Origin: an uncultured Bacilli bacterium
GTDB taxonomy: Bacteria; Bacillota_I; Bacilli_A; RF39; UBA660
Direction: 5' to 3'
NCBI GenBank assembly: GCA_934085635.1
Contig: CAKOHL010000006.1
Span: forward strand, 1 to 23,837
Length of the DNA stretch: 23,837 bases
Positions 1 through 6,263 of this stretch are shown here, piece after piece (the first letter of the stretch is position 1; each line of letters opens with the position of its first letter). Made by a program: the position numbers and the translations under genes. The notes below the pieces were generated by a model. The model did not search any database, had not been told where the DNA came from, and saw nothing but the letters and a program-made list of their open reading frames with translations.

Positions 1-204
1 ATCAAGTGTTAATTAAAATCCTTTATTAGTAGTTTTTGTCAATTTTAGATCTAATATTTCTTCTAACTTAGAAACACTTCGACTTAAACTAGAAGAAGAT
101 ATGTTATGTTTTCTACTTGCCTCAGAGAAACTTTTTTCTTTTGCAGAAATATAGAAATCACTATAATACATAAAATTACTTCTCAAATCATATAACTCAA
201 ACAC
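1..204 (-). pseudogene. LysR-type transcriptional regulator, N-terminal part, broken by an in-frame stop
   Basis: The first 63 codons encode a LysR-type winged helix-turn-helix DNA-binding domain: the S-F-S-E-A-S helix, the I-S-S-S-S-L-S-R-S-V recognition helix and K-L-E-E-I-L-D-L-K-L are all in the family order. The frame then meets TAA at 13-15 and, after it, continues as L-T-L-D to the window edge. The family consensus here is R-G-V-x-L-T-x-x-G, so N-K-G-F-stop-L-T-L-D matches with exactly one codon replaced. A full LysR protein is about 300 residues with an effector-binding domain; that part would lie left of the window. The start may be the GTG at 202-204, behind a GGGGTGG Shine-Dalgarno, or the ATG at codon 12. 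It is probably a recent nonsense pseudogene; an independent mini-regulator is the alternative. Confidence 0.7.
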
Positions 205-240
205 AATACCACCCCAGAAATTGCCTTATATACTACAACA

Positions 241-266
241 AAAAAAGGAAAAAGTCAATTCCCCTT
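241..266 (-). terminator. probable weak rho-independent terminator
   Basis: On the minus strand AAGGGGAA and TTCCTTTT can pair over eight positions (two are G-U) around an 8-nt loop, and the T-rich 3' arm continues into more T. It starts at the stop codon of the 265-525 gene and would end the 847-to-265 transcript. Confidence 0.4.
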
Positions 267-525
267 AGGCATTTCCATTATTAAATGGTTCAACATAAAT
301 AACTCTTTCATAATAAGAATCCTTTATATCATATTCTTTGTAATCGTTTTCTTGTTCTAATTCTAAGTCATCTCTTAAATCATTTATTAAATCAATTATT
401 TTATCACCTATTTTAGTAGGGTACATAGCAACAAAGTGCTGATATAACGAGTTTAAAGTATGGTAAGTAACTAAAACTGATTCATTTATTGTATATTCTT
501 TTATAATTTCTTTTTCTTTATCCAT
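265..525 (-). CDS. hypothetical small acidic protein
   Basis: An 86-residue soluble, charged protein, rich in Asp, Glu and Lys with Tyr clusters near the C-terminus (D-S-Y-Y-E-R-V-I-Y-V). No motif or family is recognised. It is probably mostly helical (residues 1-15 and 38-60 look amphipathic) with no membrane segment or signal peptide. The ATG at 523-525 has an AAGGAG Shine-Dalgarno seven bases upstream that overlaps the end of the gene before it; with only 10 bp between them the two are almost certainly co-transcribed and translationally close. It lies in the accessory block left of the ftsW junction, so a mobile-element accessory gene is likely. No function can be assigned. Confidence 0.6.
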   Translation of the reverse strand: MDKEKEIIKEYTINESVLVTYHTLNSLYQHFVAMYPTKIGDKIIDLINDLRDDLELEQENDYKEYDIKDSYYERVIYVEPFNNGNA

Positions 526-535
526 TAATAACTCC

Positions 536-847
536 TTAAAATCCCATAAAATAACTAAAATTATTAAATAACCTATGTGTAATTTTATATTTATTTAGTT
601 GATTAATAACAATACCAAATATTACTAAATCAAATATAGTAAATACTACCATAATATTATTAACGAATCCTAAACTATTAAATGTTAAAGCCATATCATA
701 GGGTATTCCCATATTATCTGCAATAGATATACCTAATCCATGATTATACATAAATAGATTAAATAATAAGTAAGCACAGATAAATATAATCATAGTTCTT
801 AATACACTGACACATACTATATAAAGATAATCAAAAAAATCTAGCAT
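536..847 (-). CDS. hypothetical small integral membrane protein
   Basis: A 103-residue hydrophobic protein. Two clear membrane segments are visible, about residues 8-32 (Y-I-V-C-V-S-V-L-R-T-M-I-I-F) and 60-82 (N-N-I-M-V-V-F-T-I-F-D-L-V-I-F-G), separated by a short polar loop and followed by a basic tail. No family is recognised. The ATG at 845-847 has a GAGGTGAT ribosome site at good spacing. It is the first gene of a two-gene unit with 265-525 and has a strong sigma-A-type promoter upstream (893-921), divergent from an XRE regulator that probably controls it. A regulator diverging from a small membrane protein is common on phages and conjugative elements, but here that is only context. Confidence 0.6.
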   Translation of the reverse strand: MLDFFDYLYIVCVSVLRTMIIFICAYLLFNLFMYNHGLGISIADNMGIPYDMALTFNSLGFVNNIMVVFTIFDLVIFGIVINQLNKYKITHRLFNNFSYFMGF

Positions 848-892
848 AAATTTATCACCTCAGTTTCTTTTAAAGTTAAATACAACGATATA

Positions 893-921
893 ATCATACA
901 TCTGTTTTCACATAATGTAAA
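893..921 (-). promoter_or_regulatory. sigma-A-type promoter for 847-265
   Basis: On the minus strand, TTTACA (916-921) and TATGAT (893-898) are separated by exactly 17 bp, each one base from consensus. The -10 lies about 45 bp upstream of the start at 847. It faces the plus-strand XRE gene at 1003. Confidence 0.6.
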
Positions 922-931
922 TAGTTTTCCA

Positions 932-974
932 TTAACACATGTGCAAAAGACATTTATTTAACACTTGTATAAAA
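932..974. repeat. pair of 17-bp direct repeats in a divergent promoter region, candidate operators
   Basis: TTAACACATGTGCAAAA (932-948) and TTAACACTTGTATAAAA (958-974) agree at 14 of 17 positions with a 26-bp period. The first copy contains the perfect palindrome CACATGTG; the second covers the likely -10 of the XRE gene (TAAAAT at 970-975, with AAGACA 17 bp upstream). Placed between two divergent genes, one of them a repressor-type protein, they are good candidates for its operators. Confidence 0.5.
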
Positions 975-1002
975 TAAATAGTGAATTGGAGGTAAGGAAT
1001 CT

Positions 1003-1287
1003 ATGAGTATGAACAGTAAGAAAATTCTATCTATGAACTTGAAATTTTATAGAGAAAAATACAACTTATCTCAAGAAAGATTTGCTGAAAAAGTAGGTAG
1101 TAATTTAGTCTATATTAATCAACTAGAAAATTGTAAAAGAAAACCTACTACTGATATGTTAGACAAAATTGCAGATGGGATGAATAAAAATATTGATCCT
1201 AAACTAAAAATGACTAGTTCTGAATTATTAAGATACGATCCTAGTCATAAAACAAATTTCACACGAGTAGATGAAAAGAAAAAGTAA
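1003..1287 (+). CDS. XRE-family helix-turn-helix transcriptional regulator
   Basis: A 94-residue Cro/C1-type DNA-binding protein. Residues 11-66 form the HTH_3 domain: N-L-K-F-Y-R-E-K-Y-N-L-S-Q-E-R-F-A-E-K-V is helix 1-2, and N-L-V-Y-I-N-Q-L-E-N the recognition helix, followed by P-T-T-D-M-L-D-K-I-A. The C-terminal 28 residues are polar and basic with no known domain. The ATG is placed by a GGAGG ribosome site ten bases upstream. It is a plus-strand gene in a minus-strand region, diverges from a small membrane-protein gene, and has paired repeats in the shared promoter, so autoregulation and repression of 847-265 are likely. A bidirectional terminator region follows directly. Confidence 0.85.
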   Translation: MSMNSKKILSMNLKFYREKYNLSQERFAEKVGSNLVYINQLENCKRKPTTDMLDKIADGMNKNIDPKLKMTSSELLRYDPSHKTNFTRVDEKKK

Positions 1288-1312
1288 CCCAAGTAGAAAG
1301 GTTATTTTTTTA
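1279..1312 (+). terminator. rho-independent terminator of the XRE gene
   Basis: AAAAAGTAACC (1279-1289) pairs with GGTTATTTTTT (1300-1310) with one G-U, around a 10-base loop, and the T-run ends the hairpin. It starts inside the last codons of the XRE gene. Confidence 0.65.
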
Positions 1313-1315
1313 TTG

Positions 1316-1345
1316 AAAAACAGACTACCATAATTGGTAATCTGC
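1316..1345 (-). terminator. rho-independent terminator of the 2972-1394 operon
   Basis: On the minus strand CAGATTACC pairs with GGTAGTCTG (one G-U), with a 6-base loop and TTTTT directly after. It lies between converging genes, back to back with the plus-strand terminator, and marks the 3' end of the operon that ends with the 55-aa peptide gene. Confidence 0.65.
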
Positions 1346-1393
1346 TCGATTAATTGTAATTTTGTTATATCATATAACTATAAATTACTAATT

Positions 1394-1561
1394 TTATTTC
1401 TCTTTAAATATAAAATCACATAAAATACTCAAGTTAATATAAATAATAGTGGCAATAGTATTTACTTTAAAATCAATTCCTAACTTAAATATATAATCCA
1501 ATAATGTCATTATAGCAAAAAATCCAATTCCACTAACTATATATTTTACACATTTTTTCAT
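1394..1561 (-). CDS. small two-pass membrane protein (55 aa)
   Basis: A 55-codon frame, ATG at 1559-1561, stop TAA at 1394-1396. An AGGAGGAG ribosome site lies just upstream of the ATG. The peptide starts M-K-K-C-V-K, has a hydrophobic stretch at about residues 6-26 (I-V-S-G-I-G-F-F-A-I-M-T-L-L), a short polar turn, a second at 34-52 (T-I-A-T-I-I-Y-I-N-L-S-I-L) and ends K-E-K: two membrane helices with basic ends. It begins 31 bp after the CPBP protease gene and ends about 50 bp before a terminator, so it is the last gene of the XRE/CPBP operon. It could be a substrate, peptide or immunity partner of the protease; the sequence itself resembles no family I know. Confidence 0.6.
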   Translation of the reverse strand: MKKCVKYIVSGIGFFAIMTLLDYIFKLGIDFKVNTIATIIYINLSILCDFIFKEK

Positions 1562-1592
1562 ATACTCCTCCTAACAAACAAATTGTAATTTG

Positions 1593-2351
1593 TTAAATAA
1601 ATAATACCATTAATGTATCTGCAATCAAATGGCATAATCCATGAGATATCATTGCATACCCTATACCATATTTTCTATATAAATATCCAAAGCATAATCC
1701 ATAACCACTATTTAGTACAAAACATCTAATTATTAAAAGTGGTGTTAATGTGGTCATTGAAGCTGTTGATGGTAAATGTCCTGCAGCAAATAATAAAGCA
1801 GATATTATATTAGCTATTATATATACTTTTATAGGTATTTCTTTATTCTTTTTATAAAATAATTTATAAATCATTAAAGATAAAAATGACATTAAAGCTA
1901 ATCGCATCATTACTTCTTCAATAATTCCACCTACTAATAAGCCTCCTATTATTTTTGATAATCCAGGTGCTGTATTATATGTTTCATTTACCCAATTATT
2001 AAATGTTCCAAATATTAATTTATCTCCCGGAAATAAAACTAATCCACCTATAATTGTAATAATAGCAGTAATAATAATTGCTTTACGATCTATTTTAAAT
2101 TCTTTCCATAAATTAACTTTCTTTGATATAACTATACCAGCTGCTGCAAGTATAACTCCAAATAATATTCCATATTGAAACATAGTACTTAATGCAACCA
2201 TTCCTCTAGTTACATTTTGATCTTGTAATTGTTTTAACATTTCTTCAGATAATGAGTCATACCCCCATAGACCTGTAAAATATCCTCCAATTAATCCTCC
2301 AATTAATACAAATAACAAGAACTTCCAATTTTCTTTAATATATTTCATCAT
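1593..2351 (-). CDS. CPBP family intramembrane glutamic protease (Abi/CAAX-type)
   Basis: A 252-residue polytopic membrane protein of the CPBP (PF02517) family, related to Rce1 CAAX proteases and bacteriocin self-immunity proteins. The conserved motifs are present and intact: E145-E146-V-M-M-R150 (EExxxR), F188-A-A-G-H192 (FxxxH) and S-H237-G-L-C-H241 with D245 near the C-terminus. About seven hydrophobic segments are visible, beginning at residues 10-30 and 55-76. The start has an AGGAGGAG ribosome site; the second codon is also ATG. It begins 9 bp after an XRE/zinc-ribbon membrane regulator and is followed by a 55-aa membrane peptide gene, so all three should be one transcript. The family's activities include prenyl-protein cleavage, peptide processing and immunity; which applies here cannot be read from the sequence. 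Confidence 0.88.
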   Translation of the reverse strand: MMKYIKENWKFLLFVLIGGLIGGYFTGLWGYDSLSEEMLKQLQDQNVTRGMVALSTMFQYGILFGVILAAAGIVISKKVNLWKEFKIDRKAIIITAIITIIGGLVLFPGDKLIFGTFNNWVNETYNTAPGLSKIIGGLLVGGIIEEVMMRLALMSFLSLMIYKLFYKKNKEIPIKVYIIANIISALLFAAGHLPSTASMTTLTPLLIIRCFVLNSGYGLCFGYLYRKYGIGYAMISHGLCHLIADTLMVLFI

Positions 2352-2360
2352 AAGCTCCTC

Positions 2361-2972
2361 CTATTCTTTAGTTATTACTTTTTTTTGCCAACTTCTTTGA
2401 TTGCATTTAGGACATTTCATATATCTTGTTCTGTTTATGTGCATAGCCCATAATACACTTGAAAATGTTGGAGTATATTTACGATGACATTTTTGGCATT
2501 CATAATATCCTGCTGTTTGTTCTATTCGTATTGCAAATGGTACCATAATTATAAATGGTATAAAACCAGTTAGAATAAGAGTTATTCTTAACCAATTTTC
2601 CATTTCTACTAATGAAGCAATAAAGACTAATATGAAAAAAATTATGCCTATCAATACTCCTATTACAATTTCTATTGATAATAATCTTTTGTCTGATTCT
2701 TCCTTTTGTTTTACCATATCAATCAATAATTTTTCAGTTTTCTTATTATTATCTTTCATTTCCATTTTCTCACCATTCAAAAGTTCATTAACATTAATAT
2801 CTAATATATTACATAGATCTAACATCTTGTCTGCATCAGGTAAAGATAATCCTCTTTCCCATTTAGATATTGCTCTATCTGTAATATATAATTTTTCTGC
2901 TAATTGTTCTTGTGTAAGTTTTTTCTCTTTTCTACAATTTGCAATAAATTTTCCAATTTTAATTAAATCCAT
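2361..2972 (-). CDS. XRE regulator fused to a two-helix membrane region and zinc ribbon
   Basis: A 203-residue protein with three parts. Residues 5-60 are an HTH_3 domain (K-L-T-Q-E-Q-L-A-E-K-L-Y-I-T-D-R-A-I-S-K-W-E-R-G). Residues 99-121 and 128-148 are membrane helices. Residues 157-195 form a zinc-ribbon-like tail with C159-x2-C162 and C187-x2-C190. It therefore looks like a membrane-tethered DNA-binding protein whose tail may sense metal, redox or a ligand. The ATG has an AAAGGAG site about ten bases upstream. It heads an operon with a CPBP intramembrane protease 9 bp downstream; a protease beside a tethered regulator suggests release by proteolysis or a self-immunity module, but this is inference. 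The same architecture is common in Firmicutes without a firm function. Confidence 0.82.
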   Translation of the reverse strand: MDLIKIGKFIANCRKEKKLTQEQLAEKLYITDRAISKWERGLSLPDADKMLDLCNILDINVNELLNGEKMEMKDNNKKTEKLLIDMVKQKEESDKRLLSIEIVIGVLIGIIFFILVFIASLVEMENWLRITLILTGFIPFIIMVPFAIRIEQTAGYYECQKCHRKYTPTFSSVLWAMHINRTRYMKCPKCNQRSWQKKVITKE

Positions 2973-3047
2973 GAACTTTTTTCTCCTTTCATGACTTAAA
3001 TATACTCTAAATCATCAATTTTTTACACATACTAATGGTTGAGTTAT

Positions 3048-3135
3048 ATAAATTACTATTTACATTCTTTCTCTCTAATCATATCAAAAAAATAGTAAAT
3101 CTTAAATATGATCTACTCGATAAATTACTATTTTT
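3048..3135. repeat. three copies of an ATTACTATTT motif, two direct and one inverted
   Basis: ATAAATTACTATTT occurs exactly at 3048-3061 and 3120-3133. An inverted copy, AAAAATAGTAA (3088-3098), pairs perfectly with TTACTATTTTT (3125-3135). The set lies in the 234-bp gap between the XRE/CPBP operon and the 3207 gene, which holds no ORF of note. It may be an operator array for the XRE regulator; the inverted pair could also form an AT-only hairpin that ends the 4237-3207 transcript. Confidence 0.4.
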
Positions 3136-3206
3136 GCAATAGATTTGTTATTACCATTATACCATTAATTTTGATTTATTTATACAGTTGTTAATGAAAA
3201 ATAGAA

Positions 3207-3482
3207 TTATTTTTCAAATTCTATTTTTTCAAAGTTAGATAATTTTTTATTATATTTTATTTCAATTAATGAAATAGCATTATCAATTATATTTTGTTTT
3301 TCTTTTTCTGATAATTTTATTTTCTTTTGCAGTTTATAGAAAACATCTTGTCCAGTAGTACCATTATACTCATGATTAGAAAATTCATAGTTTAAAATTA
3401 ACAATTCAGATAATAAACAAGTATAATGATATTTGAATAGATCTTTTTCCTTTTTATTGTAATCTATATCAAATATATTCAT
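3207..3482 (-). CDS. hypothetical 91-aa protein
   Basis: A small soluble, lysine- and glutamate-rich protein with no recognised family. It looks helical: residues 8-33 (K-E-K-D-L-F-K-Y-H-Y-T-C-L-L-S-E-L-L-I-L) and 50-80 (L-Q-K-K-I-K-L-S-E-K-E-K-Q-N-I-I-D-N-A-I-S-L-I) would pack as amphipathic helices. The start is the ATG at 3480-3482, which has a GGAGGTC ribosome site seven bases upstream; the frame is open for 17 more codons but nothing supports an earlier start. It follows the methyltransferase-like gene after 59 bp and is probably its operon partner. It sits in the accessory region left of the ftsW junction. Confidence 0.5.
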   Translation of the reverse strand: MNIFDIDYNKKEKDLFKYHYTCLLSELLILNYEFSNHEYNGTTGQDVFYKLQKKIKLSEKEKQNIIDNAISLIEIKYNKKLSNFEKIEFEK

Positions 3483-3541
3483 AAAATGACCTCCAGTTGC
3501 TTGAATGGTAACTCCCTTGCTAAGAATTGTCAAATCATCTT

Positions 3542-4237
3542 TTAAAGCAGATTAATTTCATAATAATATTTATGAACTAAACGATTATTTTTCTTTCTAG
3601 CAAAAACATGTCCAACTCTATGTTCGTGATTTTTTTTATGATAGGGATGCCCATTATGATTAGTAGTATAATCATTTTCTATAATGGTTATAATTTCCCA
3701 AATTCTAGGATCAAAATAACTTTTCATTTCACCTTTTCTAAAATATTGATTTTTAGGAAAATTGCTAATATCATTTTCATTTTTAGCCATGTGATAGAAA
3801 ATATAGATATAGCCATCATCTTTAACAGAAGATAACAATTTTCTCATTTTTCGTTTCATAGGTATTTTTTTATTATGATTTTCATGCAAAGATCGATAAC
3901 AATAAACAAAATCATATTTATCTTCAATATTTGATTCATAAAAGTTTTTATTTCTAATTTCTATTTTTTCTGAATTTTCTTTATAGTATTTTCTATTTGT
4001 TATAGGTGTAATATTTTGATTATCTATATTTCCACCTTTAATATATACTTCATTAGGTTCATACATAACAACTTTAGATCCATGATTAGCAAAAGGTAGA
4101 GAATGCAGTCCATCTTTATCATCTACAACTAAAGTTTTAAAATTACCATTATGTTTATCATTTAATAATTTCATATATTCGTAACTAGTTCTTTGGGCAG
4201 TACCAAAAACACTTCCTACATCAATTTTTCTTATCAT
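3542..4237 (-). CDS. putative class I SAM-dependent methyltransferase-like protein
   Basis: A 231-residue soluble protein. The pattern T-L-V-V-D-D-K-D-G-L-H-S-L-P-F-A followed by N-H-G-S-K-V-V-M-Y-E-P-N (about residues 34-62) resembles the SAM-binding motif I and the acidic end of strand 2 of TehB-like methyltransferases. Later K-Y-D-F-V-Y-C-Y-R-S-L-H and the following D-D-G-Y-I-Y-I-F-Y-H-M resemble motif IV and strand 5. The usual G-x-G-x-G is not kept (D-D-K-D-G instead), so binding is uncertain. The C-terminal third is His-, Asn- and Lys-rich. The ATG at 4235-4237 has a GGAGG site five bases upstream; a TTG twelve bases earlier overlaps that site and is not the start. The gene starts about 40 bp downstream of a truncated reading frame at the ftsW junction. 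The assignment rests on pattern, not on a clear motif. Confidence 0.45.
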   Translation of the reverse strand: MIRKIDVGSVFGTAQRTSYEYMKLLNDKHNGNFKTLVVDDKDGLHSLPFANHGSKVVMYEPNEVYIKGGNIDNQNITPITNRKYYKENSEKIEIRNKNFYESNIEDKYDFVYCYRSLHENHNKKIPMKRKMRKLLSSVKDDGYIYIFYHMAKNENDISNFPKNQYFRKGEMKSYFDPRIWEIITIIENDYTTNHNGHPYHKKNHEHRVGHVFARKKNNRLVHKYYYEINLL

Positions 4238-4276
4238 TTTTTCCTCCAAAAATATGTGAGGTATCTTTGGTATTGC

Positions 4277-4450
4277 TCAAATTAACTTCTTTGCAGTAAT
4301 GGTAAAATTACCCCTTATTTTTATCTGCAAAATTTTGTATTTTAATGTACTTTTACTTATTTTTATCACTTTTTTATCTTTTTCATTTTTATTAAATTCT
4401 CTAAATTCCTTATAAAATAAGGGCTTATCTTCATTGTCGTTTTCAGTTAC
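4277..4450 (-). pseudogene. 5'-truncated gene remnant at the ftsW junction
   Basis: Reading away from ftsW, a frame of 57 sense codons runs from just after TAG (4451-4453) to TGA (4277-4279). It encodes a basic C-terminus-like sequence (K-K-V-I-K-I-S-K-S-T-L-K-Y-K-I-L-Q-I-K-I-R-G then N-F-T-I-T-A-K-K-L-I) and has no ATG or ribosome site at its beginning. From base composition I estimate roughly a 1-in-200 chance for such a stop-free run in a given frame, so it looks like the 3' part of a real gene whose 5' part was lost at the breakpoint. I cannot name the family; the tail of a site-specific recombinase is possible but unsupported. Confidence 0.4.
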
Positions 4451-4474
4451 CTAGCAGGACTTACCCAGTAACTG
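4444..4474. other. junction between broken ftsW and accessory DNA, with inverted repeats
   Basis: CAGTTAC (4444-4450) and GTAACTG (4468-4474) are perfect 7-bp inverted repeats 17 bp apart, and the ftsW-side arm lies in the 11-bp palindrome CCAGTAACTGG (4465-4475). TTACC also occurs twice (4448-4452 and 4461-4465). On one side ftsW loses its 3' end, on the other a gene remnant loses its 5' end, so the recombination point is within about 15 bp here. Inverted arms around a short core are what attachment sites of integrases look like, but the partner site is not in the window. Confidence 0.5.
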
Positions 4475-5447
4475 GCACGATGCCGACAACTACTGCTAGA
4501 TTAAGTAGTGTTTGAAATATAAGCATAAACGAGAGTCCAAAAACTAAATATTTTTCAAACAAGTCTTCTCTTGTAAGTGCTATTTTGATGGTCTTATAAA
4601 AGATTAATAAAAATAAACTTGATACTATTAAAACACCTAGAAAACCAAATTCCTCACTAATTATAGAAAATATAAAATCAGTTTGTGGCTCTGGTAAATA
4701 AAAGTGTTTCTGTCTAGAATTAAAGAGCCCAAAGCCAAGAAGTCCACCGGGTCCAATGGCATATAAAGACTGTATTATTTGAAACCCACTTCCAAGAGGA
4801 TCACTCCAAGGATTTATAAATGAAGTAATTCTTTGCATACGATAAGGCGCTATTAGTATAAGAAGGATTATGCCAAGTACTCCAAGTAAACCTAATTTGA
4901 AAAAAATACTTAAATTCGCACCACTTATGAAAATCAAAACAATAAGAGAACATACAATAATCATACCAGTACCAAAATCAGGTTCTAGCATAATAACACC
5001 AAACATAAAGAGTATTACTCCTAAAATTGGAAAAACAAACTTTTTAGTAACTTTCTTATTCCTATCATTGTTTGCTAAATATTTTGATACAAATATAACT
5101 AAAGAAAGTTTACAAAGTTCACTTGGTTGAAAGCCAAAAGAACCAATACCAAACCAACTTCTACTACCATTTCTAAGCGTTCCTATACCAGGAATTAAAA
5201 CCAAAATTAATAATACTAAAGTAAAAAGTAAAAAATGATTAGAATACTTTTTATAAATATCAGTATTTATTTTGCTAACAATAGTCATTAAAATAATACC
5301 TAAAACTAAAAATACACCCTGATTAATTAAAAATTTATAAGGGTTACCATACTTAAACTCTGCCCATACGTAACTACTTGAATAAATCATTATAAGTCCA
5401 AATAAACTAAGTATAATAACAGCAAAATAAAGCACTTTATCTTTCAT
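4461..5447 (-). CDS. ftsW: FtsW-type SEDS peptidoglycan polymerase, truncated at the 3' end
   Basis: SEDS-family glycosyltransferase that polymerises lipid II at the septum together with a class B PBP. The N-terminal 328 residues are typical: many membrane helices, N-G-S-R-S-W-F-G-I-G-S-F-G-F-Q-P-S-E-L (about 93-111), the M-L-E-P-D-F-G-T loop with the catalytic Asp region (about 153-160), and L-P-E-P-Q-T-D-F-I-F. It ends at N-L-A-V-V-V-G-I-V-P-V-T-G-stop, exactly where relatives continue with V-x-L-P-F-x-S-Y-G-G-S-S and the last helix; about 50-60 residues are missing (usual length 370-400). What follows in any frame is not ftsW. The ATG has an AGGAG site nine bases upstream. In the Firmicutes order murG would follow; instead accessory genes do. 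As it stands the product is probably inactive. Confidence 0.88.
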   Translation of the reverse strand: MKDKVLYFAVIILSLFGLIMIYSSSYVWAEFKYGNPYKFLINQGVFLVLGIILMTIVSKINTDIYKKYSNHFLLFTLVLLILVLIPGIGTLRNGSRSWFGIGSFGFQPSELCKLSLVIFVSKYLANNDRNKKVTKKFVFPILGVILFMFGVIMLEPDFGTGMIIVCSLIVLIFISGANLSIFFKLGLLGVLGIILLILIAPYRMQRITSFINPWSDPLGSGFQIIQSLYAIGPGGLLGFGLFNSRQKHFYLPEPQTDFIFSIISEEFGFLGVLIVSSLFLLIFYKTIKIALTREDLFEKYLVFGLSFMLIFQTLLNLAVVVGIVPVTG

Positions 5448-5484
5448 ATGACTAATCTCCTAAATAATTTTATGTAGTCCAAAA

Positions 5485-5506
5485 GAAAAAAGTACTTTAC
5501 GTACTA
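5485..5506 (-). terminator. short terminator-like hairpin between the 5508 gene and ftsW
   Basis: On the minus strand AGTAC-GTAAA-GTACT is followed by five more T. A 5-bp stem is short, so this may be a partial terminator or processing site lowering ftsW expression. Confidence 0.4.
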
Positions 5507-5507
5507 T

Positions 5508-6212
5508 TTATTCTGATTTAACTAAACTAATATTTAAAATATCACACTTATCAAAAATATCTAAATTATTACTAGTATCCACAACAATATTGTTTACTTT
5601 AAATTCTATTTTATATGTTTTATTTTCTTCTAAATAATTAAAACTATCATCTACTTCTCTAGTAAATATTACATTAGATTCAATATCTTTAAAAGTAATA
5701 TAATTAAAATTATCATCATTATATATTTTTAATATTTCATATGTTTTAGTAAAAGTTCTATCTGCTTCTTCGCAAAAACCTTTCTCATATTTCATACCAG
5801 TAAGTCCAATATATACATCTTTATTATTACTTTCGGTATTACACATTAATATATTAAATTCATTACCTTTATAAAGAATCAATTCATTATTTTCATAACT
5901 TATTTTGTTATCAATACTATTTACATACTTATCTATTATTTCAAAAGGATTATCATATTCTTTTAAATCTTTATCATTATATTTTAAACTTTCTATATTA
6001 TACAAAATTATATTTCTTCCATCTTTTTCATAATACACTTTTGTTCCTATATTAGCTTTAATTATTATAGTATCTTTTTTAACCACAGGTTCTTCTTTAT
6101 CTTTAACACTTACTAGTCCACTTAAAATAATACCAATAAGTACGAATATAACCATTAATTCTATTACAATTATTATTTCTTTTTTATCCATATTTATTCT
6201 TTCATTATTCAT
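5508..6212 (-). CDS. membrane-anchored extracytoplasmic protein of unknown function
   Basis: A 234-residue protein with one N-terminal membrane helix (about residues 12-35, I-I-I-V-I-E-L-M-V-I-F-V-L-I-G-I-I-L) preceded by charged residues, and a roughly 195-residue polar domain that would lie outside the cell. The domain alternates beta-type stretches (T-I-I-I-K-A-N-I-G-T-K-V-Y-Y) with Asn/Asp/Lys loops and has three Cys (around M-C-N-T-E-S, G-F-C-E-E and D-K-C-D). No known family. The ATG at 6210-6212 lies six bases after AAAGGTG; the GTG upstream is part of that ribosome site. Its place between mraY and ftsW, where murD sits in other Firmicutes, suggests a divisome or wall role, but only by position. 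Confidence 0.6.
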   Translation of the reverse strand: MNNERINMDKKEIIIVIELMVIFVLIGIILSGLVSVKDKEEPVVKKDTIIIKANIGTKVYYEKDGRNIILYNIESLKYNDKDLKEYDNPFEIIDKYVNSIDNKISYENNELILYKGNEFNILMCNTESNNKDVYIGLTGMKYEKGFCEEADRTFTKTYEILKIYNDDNFNYITFKDIESNVIFTREVDDSFNYLEENKTYKIEFKVNNIVVDTSNNLDIFDKCDILNISLVKSE

Positions 6213-6233
6213 AACATTCACCTTTTATTCTTT

Positions 6234-6263
6234 AATAAAGGCATTTGGTTACATCCAAACGCC
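6234..6263 (-). terminator. hairpin at the mraY stop codon, probable partial terminator
   Basis: On the minus strand GGCGTTTGG pairs with CCAAATGCC (one G-U) around a 6-base loop that contains the mraY stop codon; the tail TTTATT is only moderately T-rich. It may attenuate transcription into the 6212 gene. Confidence 0.45.

Noticed and set aside
2632..2994. Plus-strand 120-codon frame opposite the XRE/zinc-ribbon gene
   Set aside because: The minus strand encodes a clear HTH domain and Cys pairs; the plus frame has no ribosome site and low-complexity Ile/Ser/Asn content.
6213..6221. GTG start for the anchored protein nine bases upstream of the ATG
   Set aside because: That GTG is part of the AAAGGTG ribosome site of the ATG at 6210-6212.
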